A program made the position numbers and the translations under genes. This document shows, one piece after another, positions 1 through 6,642 of a DNA stretch of 30,279 bases. The stretch spans positions 1 to 30,279 of the forward strand of contig NZ_QUEP01000025.1 of NCBI RefSeq assembly GCF_003478035.1, read 5' to 3'. This DNA is from Clostridium sp. OF03-18AA (lineage in GTDB: Bacteria > Bacillota > Clostridia > Lachnospirales > Lachnospiraceae). The notes under the pieces are model-generated. The model was given only the letters and a program-made list of their open reading frames with translations, ran no database searches and was not told the DNA's origin. How positions within the stretch are numbered: position 1 is the stretch's first letter; every line of letters starts with the position of its first letter.

Positions 1-27
1 GATTATAAGCAACTTTTAAAAGAGCGG

Positions 28-59
28 TGGAATTTACTTTTGCACTGGAATTTACTTTT
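28..59. repeat. Two direct copies of a 14-bp repeat, possible insertion-sequence end
   Basis: TGGAATTTACTTTT occurs at 28-41 and again at 46-59. Short tandem copies of this kind are typical of the ends of some insertion sequences, for example the IS21 family. They lie just beyond the aberrant 3' end of the parB gene. No transposase is visible because the window starts here, so the IS assignment is only a suggestion. Confidence 0.3.
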
Positions 60-88
60 TCAAGTCAGCCTCATACTAGCTCCATCAT

Positions 89-832
89 TTATGCTTTCTC
101 CAAGATTAAACCTACGAACATTAATGTATGTTCTCTATTCCTCAGATTCCCCTCTTCGCTAAGCTTTTTCATCCTGATTGCCTGCGACAATGAGGGCGTA
201 CACTGGGTGAAATCAATTGCATCCACCTTCTGTTGCTGTTCTTTCTTTTTGAGATAGGCCAGTTGAACTGCCGGAGTAAACCCCATCGTTCCATCATCCA
301 CCTTTTCCGGCAGCGGAGGAATCAATTCCGTTATCTTGATGTACCTCTGTACCTGCTTCGCACTGTCACCGCACAGCTCGCCAATAATATCAATACTTCT
401 TTTTCCGTTATTGAAGTCAACTTGCCCACATTTCTTCCTTCCTGCTTTTCGCTTGATGGCATCATACTTCATTTTATAAGCGAATGCCTTCTCACTGGGT
501 GTGATCTGCTCGCGCTGCAAATTTGAATCAACCATCGTTACCACGGCTTCATCATCCTTCATACACCGGATGATCACAGGAAGACTTCTGTAACCCAAGC
601 GCTCTGCAGCAAACTTTCTTCTATGTCCTGATATAATTTCATAAAACCCTTCTGATCGAGGTCTGACAATCAACGGGGTCAGAACTCCATATTTTTTTAT
701 GCTTTCCTGCAGCTCAATCATCTGACTGTCTGCAATTACTTTAAACGGATGATTCTCGAAAGCTCTCAGTCGTTCCATTTCAATCTCTACTACCTTCTCA
801 TCCGAAGCACGTTCATCTGTTTTGCCTGCCAT
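89..832 (-). CDS. ParB/RepB/Spo0J-family partition protein, probably 3'-truncated
   Basis: This is a 247-residue ParB-type DNA-binding protein that would bind a centromere-like site and help partition or stabilise a replicon or ICE. The N-terminal ParB domain (about residues 12-105) has the GHRRKFAAERLG box, which corresponds to the CTP-binding GERRxRA motif. It is followed by the NLQREQITPSEKAFAYK segment and a central HTH region (about 145-200). AAGGAGG lies 8 nt before the ATG. Residues after SEEGNL (about 226) look unrelated to the family, whose members usually run on for several dozen residues. A possible IS end lies just beyond. I infer that the 3' end was replaced. No parA is seen upstream; instead there is a terminator and the tRNA fragment, so this gene belongs to the flank (host or a neighbouring element), not to the ICE that starts at 1205. 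Confidence 0.8.
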   Translation of the reverse strand: MAGKTDERASDEKVVEIEMERLRAFENHPFKVIADSQMIELQESIKKYGVLTPLIVRPRSEGFYEIISGHRRKFAAERLGYRSLPVIIRCMKDDEAVVTMVDSNLQREQITPSEKAFAYKMKYDAIKRKAGRKKCGQVDFNNGKRSIDIIGELCGDSAKQVQRYIKITELIPPLPEKVDDGTMGFTPAVQLAYLKKKEQQQKVDAIDFTQCTPSLSQAIRMKKLSEEGNLRNREHTLMFVGLILEKA

Positions 833-857
833 AGGCCTTTCCTCCTTTTCCCCGAAC

Positions 858-903
858 GAAAAAATCCGCCCAGATTAGAACGGTTAATCTAATCTGAGCG
901 GAT
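858..903 (-). terminator. Rho-independent terminator upstream of parB
   Basis: A 15-bp stem (864-878 with 889-903, one mismatch) is followed on the minus strand by TTTTTTCG. It lies between the tRNA fragment and the parB start, so it either ends an upstream transcript or acts as an attenuator in the parB leader. Confidence 0.7.
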
Positions 904-1119
904 CCTTTCCGTCAGGCCTGAATGATTCCAGGCAAGAAAACATTTATTCATTTTTACTCTGCTTTACACCCTAAAACTCATCCTACACGATAGTTATCGC
1001 CTTTTGATGGTTATCATGAAAAATCACCAGGTGCGCGATTACCTGTTTTGGGTGCTCGTTTTCCAATTTTTGATGATGTCTGGGTGCTCGCGCGCACCCA
1101 AAAATCTTCATGAAAATGA

Positions 1120-1159
1120 AAAATGCAGCAATGACTTGTTATCATCATTGCTGCAAAAA
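1120..1159 (-). terminator. Terminator just downstream of the tRNA-Arg fragment
   Basis: GCAGCAATGA (1125-1134) and TCATTGCTGC (1145-1154) form a perfect 10-bp stem. It is flanked by A5 on one side and T-rich sequence on the other, so it could work in both directions. On the minus strand it sits immediately after the tRNA 3' end and is probably the natural tRNA terminator of the host. This supports the view that the host side of the junction is to the left. Confidence 0.8.
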
Positions 1160-1163
1160 TGGA

Positions 1164-1204
1164 TGTTCCCTGCGGGAATTGAACCCACAACTACAGCTTA
1201 GGAG
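1164..1204 (-). tRNA. 3' fragment of tRNA-Arg(CCU): attachment-site core
   Basis: Read on the minus strand, this holds the anticodon loop CTCCTAA (anticodon CCT), the 3' anticodon strand GCTGT, a T arm GTGGG/TTCAATT/CCCGC, and the acceptor strand AGGGAAC followed by A. The 5' half is missing: the sequence beyond 1204 cannot form the D arm, the 5' anticodon strand or the acceptor stem. A 3' tRNA remnant next to a tyrosine integrase (1992-3365) is the classic attR of an element inserted in a tRNA gene. The element lies at higher coordinates. The intact tRNA should be at the other end, outside this window. Confidence 0.8.
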
Positions 1205-1576
1205 TAGACCCGATACGACATCGGGAAGTGGCATCTAATGCTTAAAAATGCTTGGAAATACAAGGTTTTTCAGCATTTCAAATCCCATCTGATACTACGC
1301 TGTGATAGCTAATTCAGAGGGATTTTACACCGTCCGATTGGCTCGAAATTAGCAAGTCTTTCGATTTTTGGTGGACGTTGCAAGTGCAAGTAAATGTCAC
1401 TATGTAACTTCTCGTGATGCGAAATGATAGGAAATCCTATTCATTCTCGTGTGAGGGTGCGGGTGTCCTTAGACACAGATTTCAGTCTGTTTTATATATC
1501 ATTTCAAAATGAATTTTTCAACCAGAATTATTAAGAATTTCAAAGGTTTTTCAGACTCAATGATTCTATGTAATTT
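1205..1576. promoter_or_regulatory. Element end: non-coding DNA with candidate integrase/excisionase arm sites
   Basis: No convincing gene is seen in these 370 bases. The region contains a short inverted repeat CCCGAT/ATCGGG (1209-1225) next to the tRNA core, ATGCTT repeated close together, and the 12-mer AAGGTTTTTCAG twice (1262-1273 and 1543-1554). Terminal regions of this kind in tRNA-integrating elements carry arm-type binding sites for Int and Xis. That role here is inferred from position only. Confidence 0.4.
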
Positions 1577-1607
1577 AGACCCGCCGAAGCAGGTCTTTTT
1601 TTATTTC
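1577..1607. terminator. Hairpin terminator at the end of the integration module
   Basis: On the minus strand AGACCTGC and GCGGGTCT pair around a TTCG tetraloop, with one G-U pair. On the plus strand the stem is followed by T7. It directly follows the small gene at 1601-1906 and separates the module from the attachment end, so it may stop transcription in both directions. Confidence 0.55.
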
Positions 1608-1906
1608 AGCATAATCTCTCTATCCTCAGCGCCGAGCATATAAGCACCCTTGGCAAAAGCATCCCTTGCAAGAAGCTCTGCTACATCAACCCTATCGAAC
1701 AGCATCCATATTTCTTTCTCTTTCGGAGTCAGTTCATGGCTATGGTCAAACAAATGCTCAAGTCCCAATCCTTCAAGCAATGCCGACTTTGCTGCTTTGT
1801 ATTCCTCAGCTCTGCCAACATATTCGTCGTTCCTTTCCTTGGAAAATGCCTCGATATTGTCAGCTCTCAGATGCTCGTAATACTCGTCCATAAAGATTCT
1901 ATCCAT
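1601..1906 (-). CDS. Small hypothetical protein, perhaps DUF6809-like
   Basis: The product is an acidic, helical protein of 101 residues. The start at 1906 (MDRIFMDEYYEHL) is chosen because GGAGGT lies 8 nt upstream; a longer reading with seven more codons would begin upstream of that site. The C-terminal half (LFDRVDVAELLARDAFAKGA) has the pattern of short ICE-borne proteins that I associate with DUF6809, but this was not checked. It is the last gene of the leftward integration module, after the integrase and a strong terminator (1922-1984), so it may have low read-through expression. No catalytic motif, signal peptide or membrane segment is visible. Confidence 0.6.
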   Translation of the reverse strand: MDRIFMDEYYEHLRADNIEAFSKERNDEYVGRAEEYKAAKSALLEGLGLEHLFDHSHELTPKEKEIWMLFDRVDVAELLARDAFAKGAYMLGAEDREIMLK

Positions 1907-1921
1907 ACTCGTTGACCTCCA

Positions 1922-1984
1922 TAACAAAAAAATAAGGGCAGACCCTTTTACAGCTATTGTAGCTATGTAAAAGGATCTGCCCTT
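1922..1984 (-). terminator. Strong terminator between integrase and the small gene
   Basis: A long stem pairs AAGGGCAGACCCTTTTAC (from 1934) with its near-perfect complement ending at 1984. On the minus strand it is followed by TTATTTTTTTGTT and then the ribosome binding site of the 1601-1906 gene. The stem contains TTTTACATAG, the motif that recurs at several gene boundaries of this element. Confidence 0.85.
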
Positions 1985-1991
1985 GCAGTTA

Positions 1992-3365
1992 CTATAATGT
2001 TTTTGCCAGCGACTTCAGGAGTGCTGCCATTTCCGGATTTTGCAGAAGCTTCAGAAGAAGTTCTTTATCATCAGCGGAGCTTTCCGTTGCGGCTGGTTGA
2101 ACCGGCTCAGGCGTTGCCTGTCTGCCTGAGTAGAACGCAGCTTCCATTCTTTCAGCGTTCAGTCTGCGGTCATCGTCGATGATATGGGAGTAAACATCCG
2201 CTACCATCTTGACCTGTGCATGACCGGAATCGCCTTGAACGGATTTCATATCGCCGCCGTTCAGCTTCAGCTTGTAAGTGATACTGGAATGTCGGAGACT
2301 ATGGAAAACCACTTTCGGCAGTCCCTTCTCCTCAATCAGCTTATTGAAAGCACGGTTGATAACCTGCCCCTCAATCGGCTTGCCATTGGAAGAACAGAAA
2401 ACCAGATTGAAGTCTACGAACTCGTCACCGAAAAGGTCTTTCAGTTCTTCGATGTCAGCCTTTCGCTGTACCAACATTTCCGCTACGGTTTTCGGTAAGA
2501 ACACCTTGCGGACACTTGTTTTGGTCTTAGGAGTTTTGAGAACCAATGCGGTATGCGTACTGGCGAAGGTCGGTGGGAACTTGAACATGATGTCCTTACC
2601 GTCCAGATCTGCCATCGCTTCACGATTTACTCTCTGCAACTCCTTTTCAACGAAGATGCTTGCCTGACCAAGTTCAATACTGGTGGGGGAAATGTCAATA
2701 CAGTCCCAGGTAAGCCCCAGAAGCTCGCCCATTCGCAGGGAACAGGAGAAGGCAAGGTTAATAGCCAGACGAAGAATATCATCGTCACAGGCTTCCAGAG
2801 CCTTCTGGAGCACTTCTGCTGTCCAGATATCCCTGGTCTTGTGTTCTTCTTTCGGCAGCGTAGCGTGCTCCACAGGGTTTCTGGTCATCAATTCCCACTT
2901 GACCGCTTGATTGAAAGCATTTCGCAATGTCTTGTGAACCTCTCGGACAGTATGCGGAGTCAGATATTCTGTACGGGCTTTTACATACTTAGAAGAAACC
3001 GCTTTGACAGAAAGCAAATCTCGGTAATACTTGTCCATGATTCTCGGCGTGACATCCTCCAGCTTCATATCACCGATGAGGGGACGAATATAGTTTGCAA
3101 TCAGGCTCTTTCTGCTTTCATAGGTAGACATCGCCCAGGTGTTCACACCATAGATTGACATATACTCATCCAAAAGATCATTGACGGTTTTAGCAGAAGG
3201 GGGAATAAAGGTTCCGGACTCCTGCTCATATTCAACCTGCAACTTCCTTTTCTTTGCTTCGGCATTCGTTTCAAAGGTTTCCCACTTCTGACGCTTGTTG
3301 CCGTTCTCATCGGTGTATGTATAAACCACAGAATACTTCTTTTTTCTCTTAACGATAGATGCCAT
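1992..3365 (-). CDS. int: Tyrosine site-specific integrase of the ICE
   Basis: This 457-residue tyrosine recombinase is expected to integrate and excise the element at the tRNA-Arg(CCU) site 0.8 kb away. The N-terminal 55 residues resemble an AP2-like arm-binding domain (KYSVVYTYTDENGNKRQKWE). A SAM-like core-binding domain follows (about 60-165). The catalytic domain has R211 (SCSLRMGELLGLTW), a lysine in the beta-hairpin near 280 (LKTPKTKTSVRK), H355 and R358 (HSLRHSS), H382 (GHAQ) and nucleophile Y392 (DVYSHI). The usual LGH is SGH here. AAAGGAG lies 8 nt before the ATG. It lies 4 bases from the triple-HTH gene upstream and is probably co-transcribed with it. The C-terminal 50 residues are Q/A/E-rich and extend past the catalytic fold. 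Confidence 0.95.
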   Translation of the reverse strand: MASIVKRKKKYSVVYTYTDENGNKRQKWETFETNAEAKKRKLQVEYEQESGTFIPPSAKTVNDLLDEYMSIYGVNTWAMSTYESRKSLIANYIRPLIGDMKLEDVTPRIMDKYYRDLLSVKAVSSKYVKARTEYLTPHTVREVHKTLRNAFNQAVKWELMTRNPVEHATLPKEEHKTRDIWTAEVLQKALEACDDDILRLAINLAFSCSLRMGELLGLTWDCIDISPTSIELGQASIFVEKELQRVNREAMADLDGKDIMFKFPPTFASTHTALVLKTPKTKTSVRKVFLPKTVAEMLVQRKADIEELKDLFGDEFVDFNLVFCSSNGKPIEGQVINRAFNKLIEEKGLPKVVFHSLRHSSITYKLKLNGGDMKSVQGDSGHAQVKMVADVYSHIIDDDRRLNAERMEAAFYSGRQATPEPVQPAATESSADDKELLLKLLQNPEMAALLKSLAKTL

Positions 3366-3369
3366 GTAA

Positions 3370-3993
3370 TCAGCTCCTTTCCTGTCTATCTTCCGCTAAC
3401 TGGTAGCGGGTCTGATTGTGATACCATTTTTCAAAGCTCTCTTTGGTAGCTCGCTTATACCTGCCAACCTTGATAAGCTCAAAATCTTCATTGGCAACGA
3501 TATAGTAAATGGTCTGACGATGTACCCCAAGCATTCTTGCCATTTCCGGCAGACCGTAGGTGGATGCCATAATATCTGCATCCAGTTCCTGATCCTCTAC
3601 CGTGCGGTAATCGGTTTGAGAAGCATACCATCTTTCAAAGCTCTCCTTTGTCACTCTGCGCTTGCCCAGGACATCGACCACATCAAAATGCCCTTTGGCA
3701 ACCAGTTCGTAAGCAGTCGCTTCTTTCAGCCCAAGGCGCTGTCCAAGCTCCTCCATTGAATATGTAGTTTTCTTCAATTCCTCGCCGGGAGGGGTTCCAT
3801 CGACCTTCTGGTATTTGAACTGATTGGCATACCATTCTTCAAAGCTGTCGATCATCACCCTCATGGTGTTGCCGACAAGAATGGTTTTGAAGTAATTCTT
3901 CTTAATGAGCCAGTATGACTCCGTTTTACCAAGACCGAGCATCCTGCCCATTTCCAGAACAGACATACTCGTGCGTTTTCTCATTTCCGCCAT
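3370..3993 (-). CDS. Triple helix-turn-helix protein, probable excision/directionality factor
   Basis: The 207-residue product consists of three tandem copies of an approximately 52-residue winged-HTH/excisionase-like unit, at residues 11-62, 79-130 and 146-198. Each has the pattern hydrophobic-E-M/L-G/A-x-x-L-G-h, then a recognition helix, then a hairpin ending in SFE+WY.NQ/SQ. The units have diverged from each other but keep the SFExWY signature. Position directly upstream of int (4 bp) suggests a role in excision or int control; binding of several arm sites at once is an inference. A perfect 14-bp hairpin and TTTTTTACATAGGAGG immediately precede the start, so expression may be attenuated. 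Xis proteins are usually single-domain, so triplication is unusual. Confidence 0.8.
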   Translation of the reverse strand: MAEMRKRTSMSVLEMGRMLGLGKTESYWLIKKNYFKTILVGNTMRVMIDSFEEWYANQFKYQKVDGTPPGEELKKTTYSMEELGQRLGLKEATAYELVAKGHFDVVDVLGKRRVTKESFERWYASQTDYRTVEDQELDADIMASTYGLPEMARMLGVHRQTIYYIVANEDFELIKVGRYKRATKESFEKWYHNQTRYQLAEDRQERS

Positions 3994-4004
3994 CGTACAA
4001 CCTC

Positions 4005-4050
4005 CTATGTAAAAAATGTAGCCATGTGTTTCTTGTCATGGCTACATTTT
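4005..4050 (-). terminator. Perfect hairpin with T-run upstream of the triple-HTH gene
   Basis: AAAATGTAGCCATG (4013-4026) and CATGGCTACATTTT (4037-4050) form a perfect 14-bp stem. On the minus strand it is followed by TTTTTTACATAGGAGG, so the ribosome binding site of the 3370-3993 gene begins within the tail. It may terminate transcription between xis and the triple-HTH gene or control it by read-through. Confidence 0.8.
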
Positions 4051-4110
4051 ATCGAACTCTCAATATGTTTTGAAGTTTGTCGCCGGGTTGTACGACGCCC
4101 TTGACAAATC

Positions 4111-4347
4111 TTACATTTGATGATCCAACCACTCATCAAAACTCTTTTTGGAGATTCTGATACTGCCACCGATGCGGACGCTATGGAAAACTTTCTTTTT
4201 CACAAGGTTGTATGCGCTGGTTCTGCTGATGCCCAGAATATCCTGAATCTCATCAACCGTATAGGTTCTCTTATCAAACTGAACTGCGTTAGCAGCCATC
4301 GCTTCTTCGGTGCGCTGATTCATGGCAGCGATTCTTTCTTCAAACAT
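4111..4347 (-). CDS. Excisionase-family HTH DNA-binding protein
   Basis: This is a 78-residue protein with one MerR/Xis-type winged HTH in its C-terminal part (YTVDEIQDILGISRTSAYNLVKK, then a hairpin and SFDEWL). That is the standard excisionase-family domain. It is expected to bend DNA at the element ends to favour excision, or to regulate neighbouring genes. It starts 6 bases after the MazF-like gene, so the two are almost certainly co-translated. The N-terminal 27 residues are Glu/Ala-rich and helical. Its recognition unit resembles the units of the downstream triple-HTH protein (shared S-F-[DE]-E-W). Confidence 0.85.
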   Translation of the reverse strand: MFEERIAAMNQRTEEAMAANAVQFDKRTYTVDEIQDILGISRTSAYNLVKKKVFHSVRIGGSIRISKKSFDEWLDHQM

Positions 4348-4353
4348 TTATGT

Positions 4354-4761
4354 TCACTCCTTCGCTCTCTTTGCTTTATGTTTTGGGGAACGCTTTTTCA
4401 GCTGTTCCATTGCCAGGCTGACAGATAAGGCTTTCTCAATCGCTACCATTTCACGGGGCGTTACCTTACCTAAGTAATTATCAATCCTGCTTTTATCAAT
4501 GGTACGAATCTGTTCCAGCTGAACAACGGACGCTTCTTTGAATGCAGGATTGTCGTAAATAACAAAGTGCGTCGGCATATTCGCTTTCTTATGGATTCTG
4601 GTGGTGACCGTTGCCACAATCAATGTGGGAGCGTGTTTATTACCGGTATCGTTCTGAATGACGATAACCGGACGGATGCCGCCTTGTTCCGACCCAACTA
4701 CCGGGTCCAGCTTGGCGCAATAAATATCACCACGGCAATATACCCAATTTTCTTTCATCAT
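4354..4761 (-). CDS. MazF/PemK-family toxin-like protein
   Basis: The 135-residue product matches the MazF/PemK endoribonuclease fold: GDIYCAKLDPVVGSEQGG at the N-terminus, the RPVIVIQND strand, a TLIVATVTT strand and the conserved EQIRTIDKSRI segment. Family members cleave mRNA at short motifs and are normally neutralised by a MazE antitoxin encoded just upstream. No MazE-like gene is present; the next gene on the same transcript is the Xis-like HTH protein, and the upstream 500 bases are non-coding. The protein has a basic 17-residue tail (KKRSPKHKAKRAKE). GGAGG lies 9 nt before the ATG; a second ATG follows immediately. It could be a toxin neutralised by the HTH neighbour, or an RNase recruited for element control. 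Confidence 0.88.
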   Translation of the reverse strand: MMKENWVYCRGDIYCAKLDPVVGSEQGGIRPVIVIQNDTGNKHAPTLIVATVTTRIHKKANMPTHFVIYDNPAFKEASVVQLEQIRTIDKSRIDNYLGKVTPREMVAIEKALSVSLAMEQLKKRSPKHKAKRAKE

Positions 4762-4784
4762 GTGCCATGACCTCCTTTCGTTGG

Positions 4785-4826
4785 CTATGTAATAACTGAC
4801 TGCCAGAAAGGAATCAGGCAGTCAGT
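4785..4826 (-). terminator. Hairpin with ACATAG tail upstream of the MazF-like gene
   Basis: ACTGACTGCC (4795-4804) pairs perfectly with GGCAGTCAGT (4817-4826). On the minus strand it is followed by TATTACATAG and, soon after, the GGAGG of the mazF-like gene. The T-run is weak, so it may be an attenuator rather than a full terminator. Confidence 0.6.
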
Positions 4827-4856
4827 CCAAAAGTCTATGTGTCCCATATTTGCCAC

Positions 4857-5048
4857 GCACCCCTGGGAAAGAGGGCTTACGCCCTCAGGGAATCACCGAA
4901 CGACTGATTGCGAATCAGTTCCATAGGAATCTAACCTCTGCCGGGTTCTCCGCCAGCTCCGTAGAGAAGTATCTTTAATCCTGTTGCTTTCATGGCCGTA
5001 TTGGGAGCAACCCAATATTTACAAGCCAGTATTGATCGCTGGCATCGG
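4857..5048 (-). other. Hairpin-rich non-coding region, possible structured leader RNA
   Basis: There is no gene between 4827 and 5275. The section holds four compact hairpins: GAGGGC/GCCCTC (4871-4886), ACTGATT/AATCAGT (4903-4919), TATTGGG/CCCAATA (4999-5017) and GCCAG/CTGGC (5025-5043). A 20-codon minus-strand reading frame (4931-4993, starting MKATGLKILLYG) lies between the second and third hairpins, but it lacks a ribosome binding site. The orientation towards the mazF-xis-int genes suggests a structured 5' leader; an origin-like or binding-site function is also possible. The rest, 5049-5275, shows nothing I can name. Confidence 0.4.
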
Positions 5049-5275
5049 GAGAGAGACAAGCGCTTAATTTATAGAAGAAAGTCGTTCTGTTTCTCTATCC
5101 GATACGTCTCGGCGTACCGCTGATGTGGCTGATGCTCTCGCACCGGCAACAGGAACGTATTCGATGACTGTGTATTCAGTTTTCAAGGATCAAGCAGCCG
5201 ATTTTCTTTGGCTGTATCTAAATTGTACCTGTTCCTCATGCAAGTTTTTATTGCCTCGTAGGTATAGTTTTGAGG

Positions 5276-5491
5276 TTATTCACGACCTAAAAATATGTAA
5301 TCAAGGGTTGTCTCAAAGCGCACAACCAGTTCGATTGCCAAATCAATAGAGATACCTCTGTTGCCGGTTTCAATTCGTGCAATGGTGTTTGCGGCAACAC
5401 CTAACTGCTCCGCAAGCTGTTCCTGTGTAAGCCCATGTTCCTTTCTCAAGGCTTTAATTCTTTTTCCGCTTTCAACCAAGTCGTAATACAT
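5276..5491 (-). CDS. Cro/CI-type HTH transcriptional regulator
   Basis: This is a 71-residue single-domain HTH_3 protein: RIKALRKEHGLTQEQLAEQLGVAANTIARIETGNRGISIDLAIELVVRFETTLDYIF. The start at 5491 (MYYDLVESG) has GGAGG 7 nt upstream. An in-frame extension of 30 codons to 5581 (MAKGIENRARS) also has a GGAGG 8 nt upstream, so two forms of the protein may be made. The extension has no recognisable domain. The gene sits between the ArpU-like regulator and the mazF-xis-int genes, behind two stacked terminators, so it probably relays or tunes expression of the excision genes. It is a local regulator of unknown operator. Confidence 0.8.
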   Translation of the reverse strand: MYYDLVESGKRIKALRKEHGLTQEQLAEQLGVAANTIARIETGNRGISIDLAIELVVRFETTLDYIFLGRE

Positions 5492-5603
5492 TTTCGTTCC
5501 TCCGTGTTTTTGAATTTGTGAAGTTGCAAAATCAAAAACAGCGGGAGGAGATCGTGCCCGATTCTCAATACCCTTTGCCATCTGCCTGTCCTCCTTGCAG
5601 GCA

Positions 5604-5640
5604 TAAAAAAAGAGCCGGAGTAAATTACTCCAAGCTCTCG
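5604..5640 (-). terminator. Terminator directly before the Cro-like gene
   Basis: AGAGCCGGAGTAA and TTACTCCAAGCTCT (5611-5638) pair with one bulge. On the minus strand they are followed by TTTTTTTATGCCTGC and then the ribosome binding site of the long form of the Cro-like gene. Confidence 0.8.
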
Positions 5641-5681
5641 TTCATGCCTTTGTGTTAATTATGGGGGAAAATAGGCAGGTA

Positions 5682-5716
5682 TAAAAAAAGCCCCGTACCC
5701 ATTACAGGCACGAGGC
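5682..5716 (-). terminator. Terminator after the ArpU-like gene
   Basis: GCCCCGTACC (5690-5699) pairs with GGCACGAGGC (5707-5716), including two G-U pairs. On the minus strand this is followed by TTTTTTTATACCTGCC. The tail resembles that of the next terminator (T7 then ATRCCTGC). Confidence 0.85.
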
Positions 5717-5816
5717 GTAACTCTCTCTATTCAATTTTATGCCGCTATCTCCCAGCATAGCCATTTTAACACTGGACAAGTCGGACTTTCAGTAGGGGAA
5801 CCGTCGTATTTTCATC

Positions 5817-5839
5817 GGATTTTAGTCGGACTAAAATCC
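5817..5839. repeat. Perfect 11-bp inverted repeat after the ArpU-like stop codon
   Basis: GGATTTTAGTC (5817-5827) and GACTAAAATCC (5829-5839) are separated by one base, immediately after the stop codon of the 5844-6407 gene. There is no T-run, so a protein-binding dyad or an mRNA 3'-end structure is more likely than a terminator. Confidence 0.6.
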
Positions 5840-5843
5840 TGTC

Positions 5844-6407
5844 TTAGCATTCACAATAACACAATGCTTCTTCCTCCCGGGCACTTTCCAGGAAATCTTT
5901 CAATTTAGGAATGGCTGTTCCCCAAAGTGACAGACCAAATAACAGTATCGCTTCTTTCTTTCGGTCATAGTAGGTGCTGCGTTCCATATTCAAAACCTCC
6001 AGCATTTCTGATTCCCTGTACTTGAAGCGGTTGAGATATGCCTTTGAGATAATCTCACAGTACAGAGCGCCTTTATCTGGATATTCTCTGATTTTCAACA
6101 TAGCCATATCTACCAGTTCAATGATCCACTTTGTCTCAAATAAGCTGCGAATGCGTTCTTCAAATCGTTCTCTCGCTTCATCCGGAGCAAAGTTCTCCAG
6201 ATAAATCAATGCACCATCTAAGCTGTCACCGTAAGTACAAATAAGGGTATCACATACATCATTCGCACGATCAATGGTAGACCAGCACACCTCTCGATAT
6301 ATGGATAAAATCAGCTTTGCTCTTTCATACAGAACCTTCTCGTCAATGTTCTGCATCCGGCAAAGCATTCGAATACTGCTTAATACCTGTGTATTATATC
6401 TGCTCAT
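5844..6407 (-). CDS. ArpU/sigma-region-4-like transcriptional regulator
   Basis: This 187-residue protein has a C-terminal helix-turn-helix (about residues 115-160: YRESEMLEVLNMERSTYYDRKKEAILLFG). The pattern is like sigma-70 region 4 and the ArpU-type regulators of phage late genes. The N-terminal 110 residues are helical with no motif I recognise. The ATG at 6407 has AAAGGAG 7 nt upstream. It is the first gene transcribed from the leftward promoter at 6615-6642, across an operator array, and so would be the first gene switched on when the CI-like repressor is lost. I infer that it activates or permits expression of the downstream excision genes. The tail EEEALCYCEC is Cys-rich and odd. Confidence 0.65.
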   Translation of the reverse strand: MSRYNTQVLSSIRMLCRMQNIDEKVLYERAKLILSIYREVCWSTIDRANDVCDTLICTYGDSLDGALIYLENFAPDEARERFEERIRSLFETKWIIELVDMAMLKIREYPDKGALYCEIISKAYLNRFKYRESEMLEVLNMERSTYYDRKKEAILLFGLSLWGTAIPKLKDFLESAREEEALCYCEC

Positions 6408-6553
6408 TCAGAATCTCCTTTCAGCCTAATCCATAAAATAAGAATTCCTTTCTAACTCCTGTCACTTGGCTAAAGGGAAACAAATACCATGGGACAAGAA
6501 TGACTATAACTTCCGATATTTGATTAAAATAACAGAAGTGAAATCGGAAGTTC

Positions 6554-6582
6554 TTGACTTTATAAAAGTTCCGATATATAAT
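6554..6582 (+). promoter_or_regulatory. Rightward promoter for the CI-like repressor
   Basis: TTGACT (6554-6559) and TATAAT (6577-6582) have a 17-bp spacer. The start would be near 6589, giving a leader of about 105 nt to the repressor ATG at 6694. An operator copy lies within the spacer, consistent with autoregulation. Confidence 0.8.
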
Positions 6583-6614
6583 TAAGTGGAATTAAAACTT
6601 CTGTTATGATTCTT

Positions 6615-6642
6615 ATTATAGCATTTTCCAGAAGTTTGTCAA
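6615..6642 (-). promoter_or_regulatory. Leftward promoter for the excision module
   Basis: On the minus strand TTGACA (6642-6637) and TATAAT (6620-6615) are perfect consensus hexamers with a 16-bp spacer. An operator-like half site sits in the spacer. Transcription would start near 6608 and run across the rightward promoter, giving a leader of about 200 nt before the ArpU-like gene. Confidence 0.8.

Noticed and set aside
988..1100. Centromere-like parS site for the ParB
   Set aside because: Short dyads (CGATAGTTATCG, GGGTGC/GCACCC) are present but none resembles the usual parS consensus, and nothing ties them to this ParB.
1004..1201. A 65-codon plus-strand frame
   Set aside because: It runs through the tRNA terminator and the tRNA fragment, so it cannot be a real gene.
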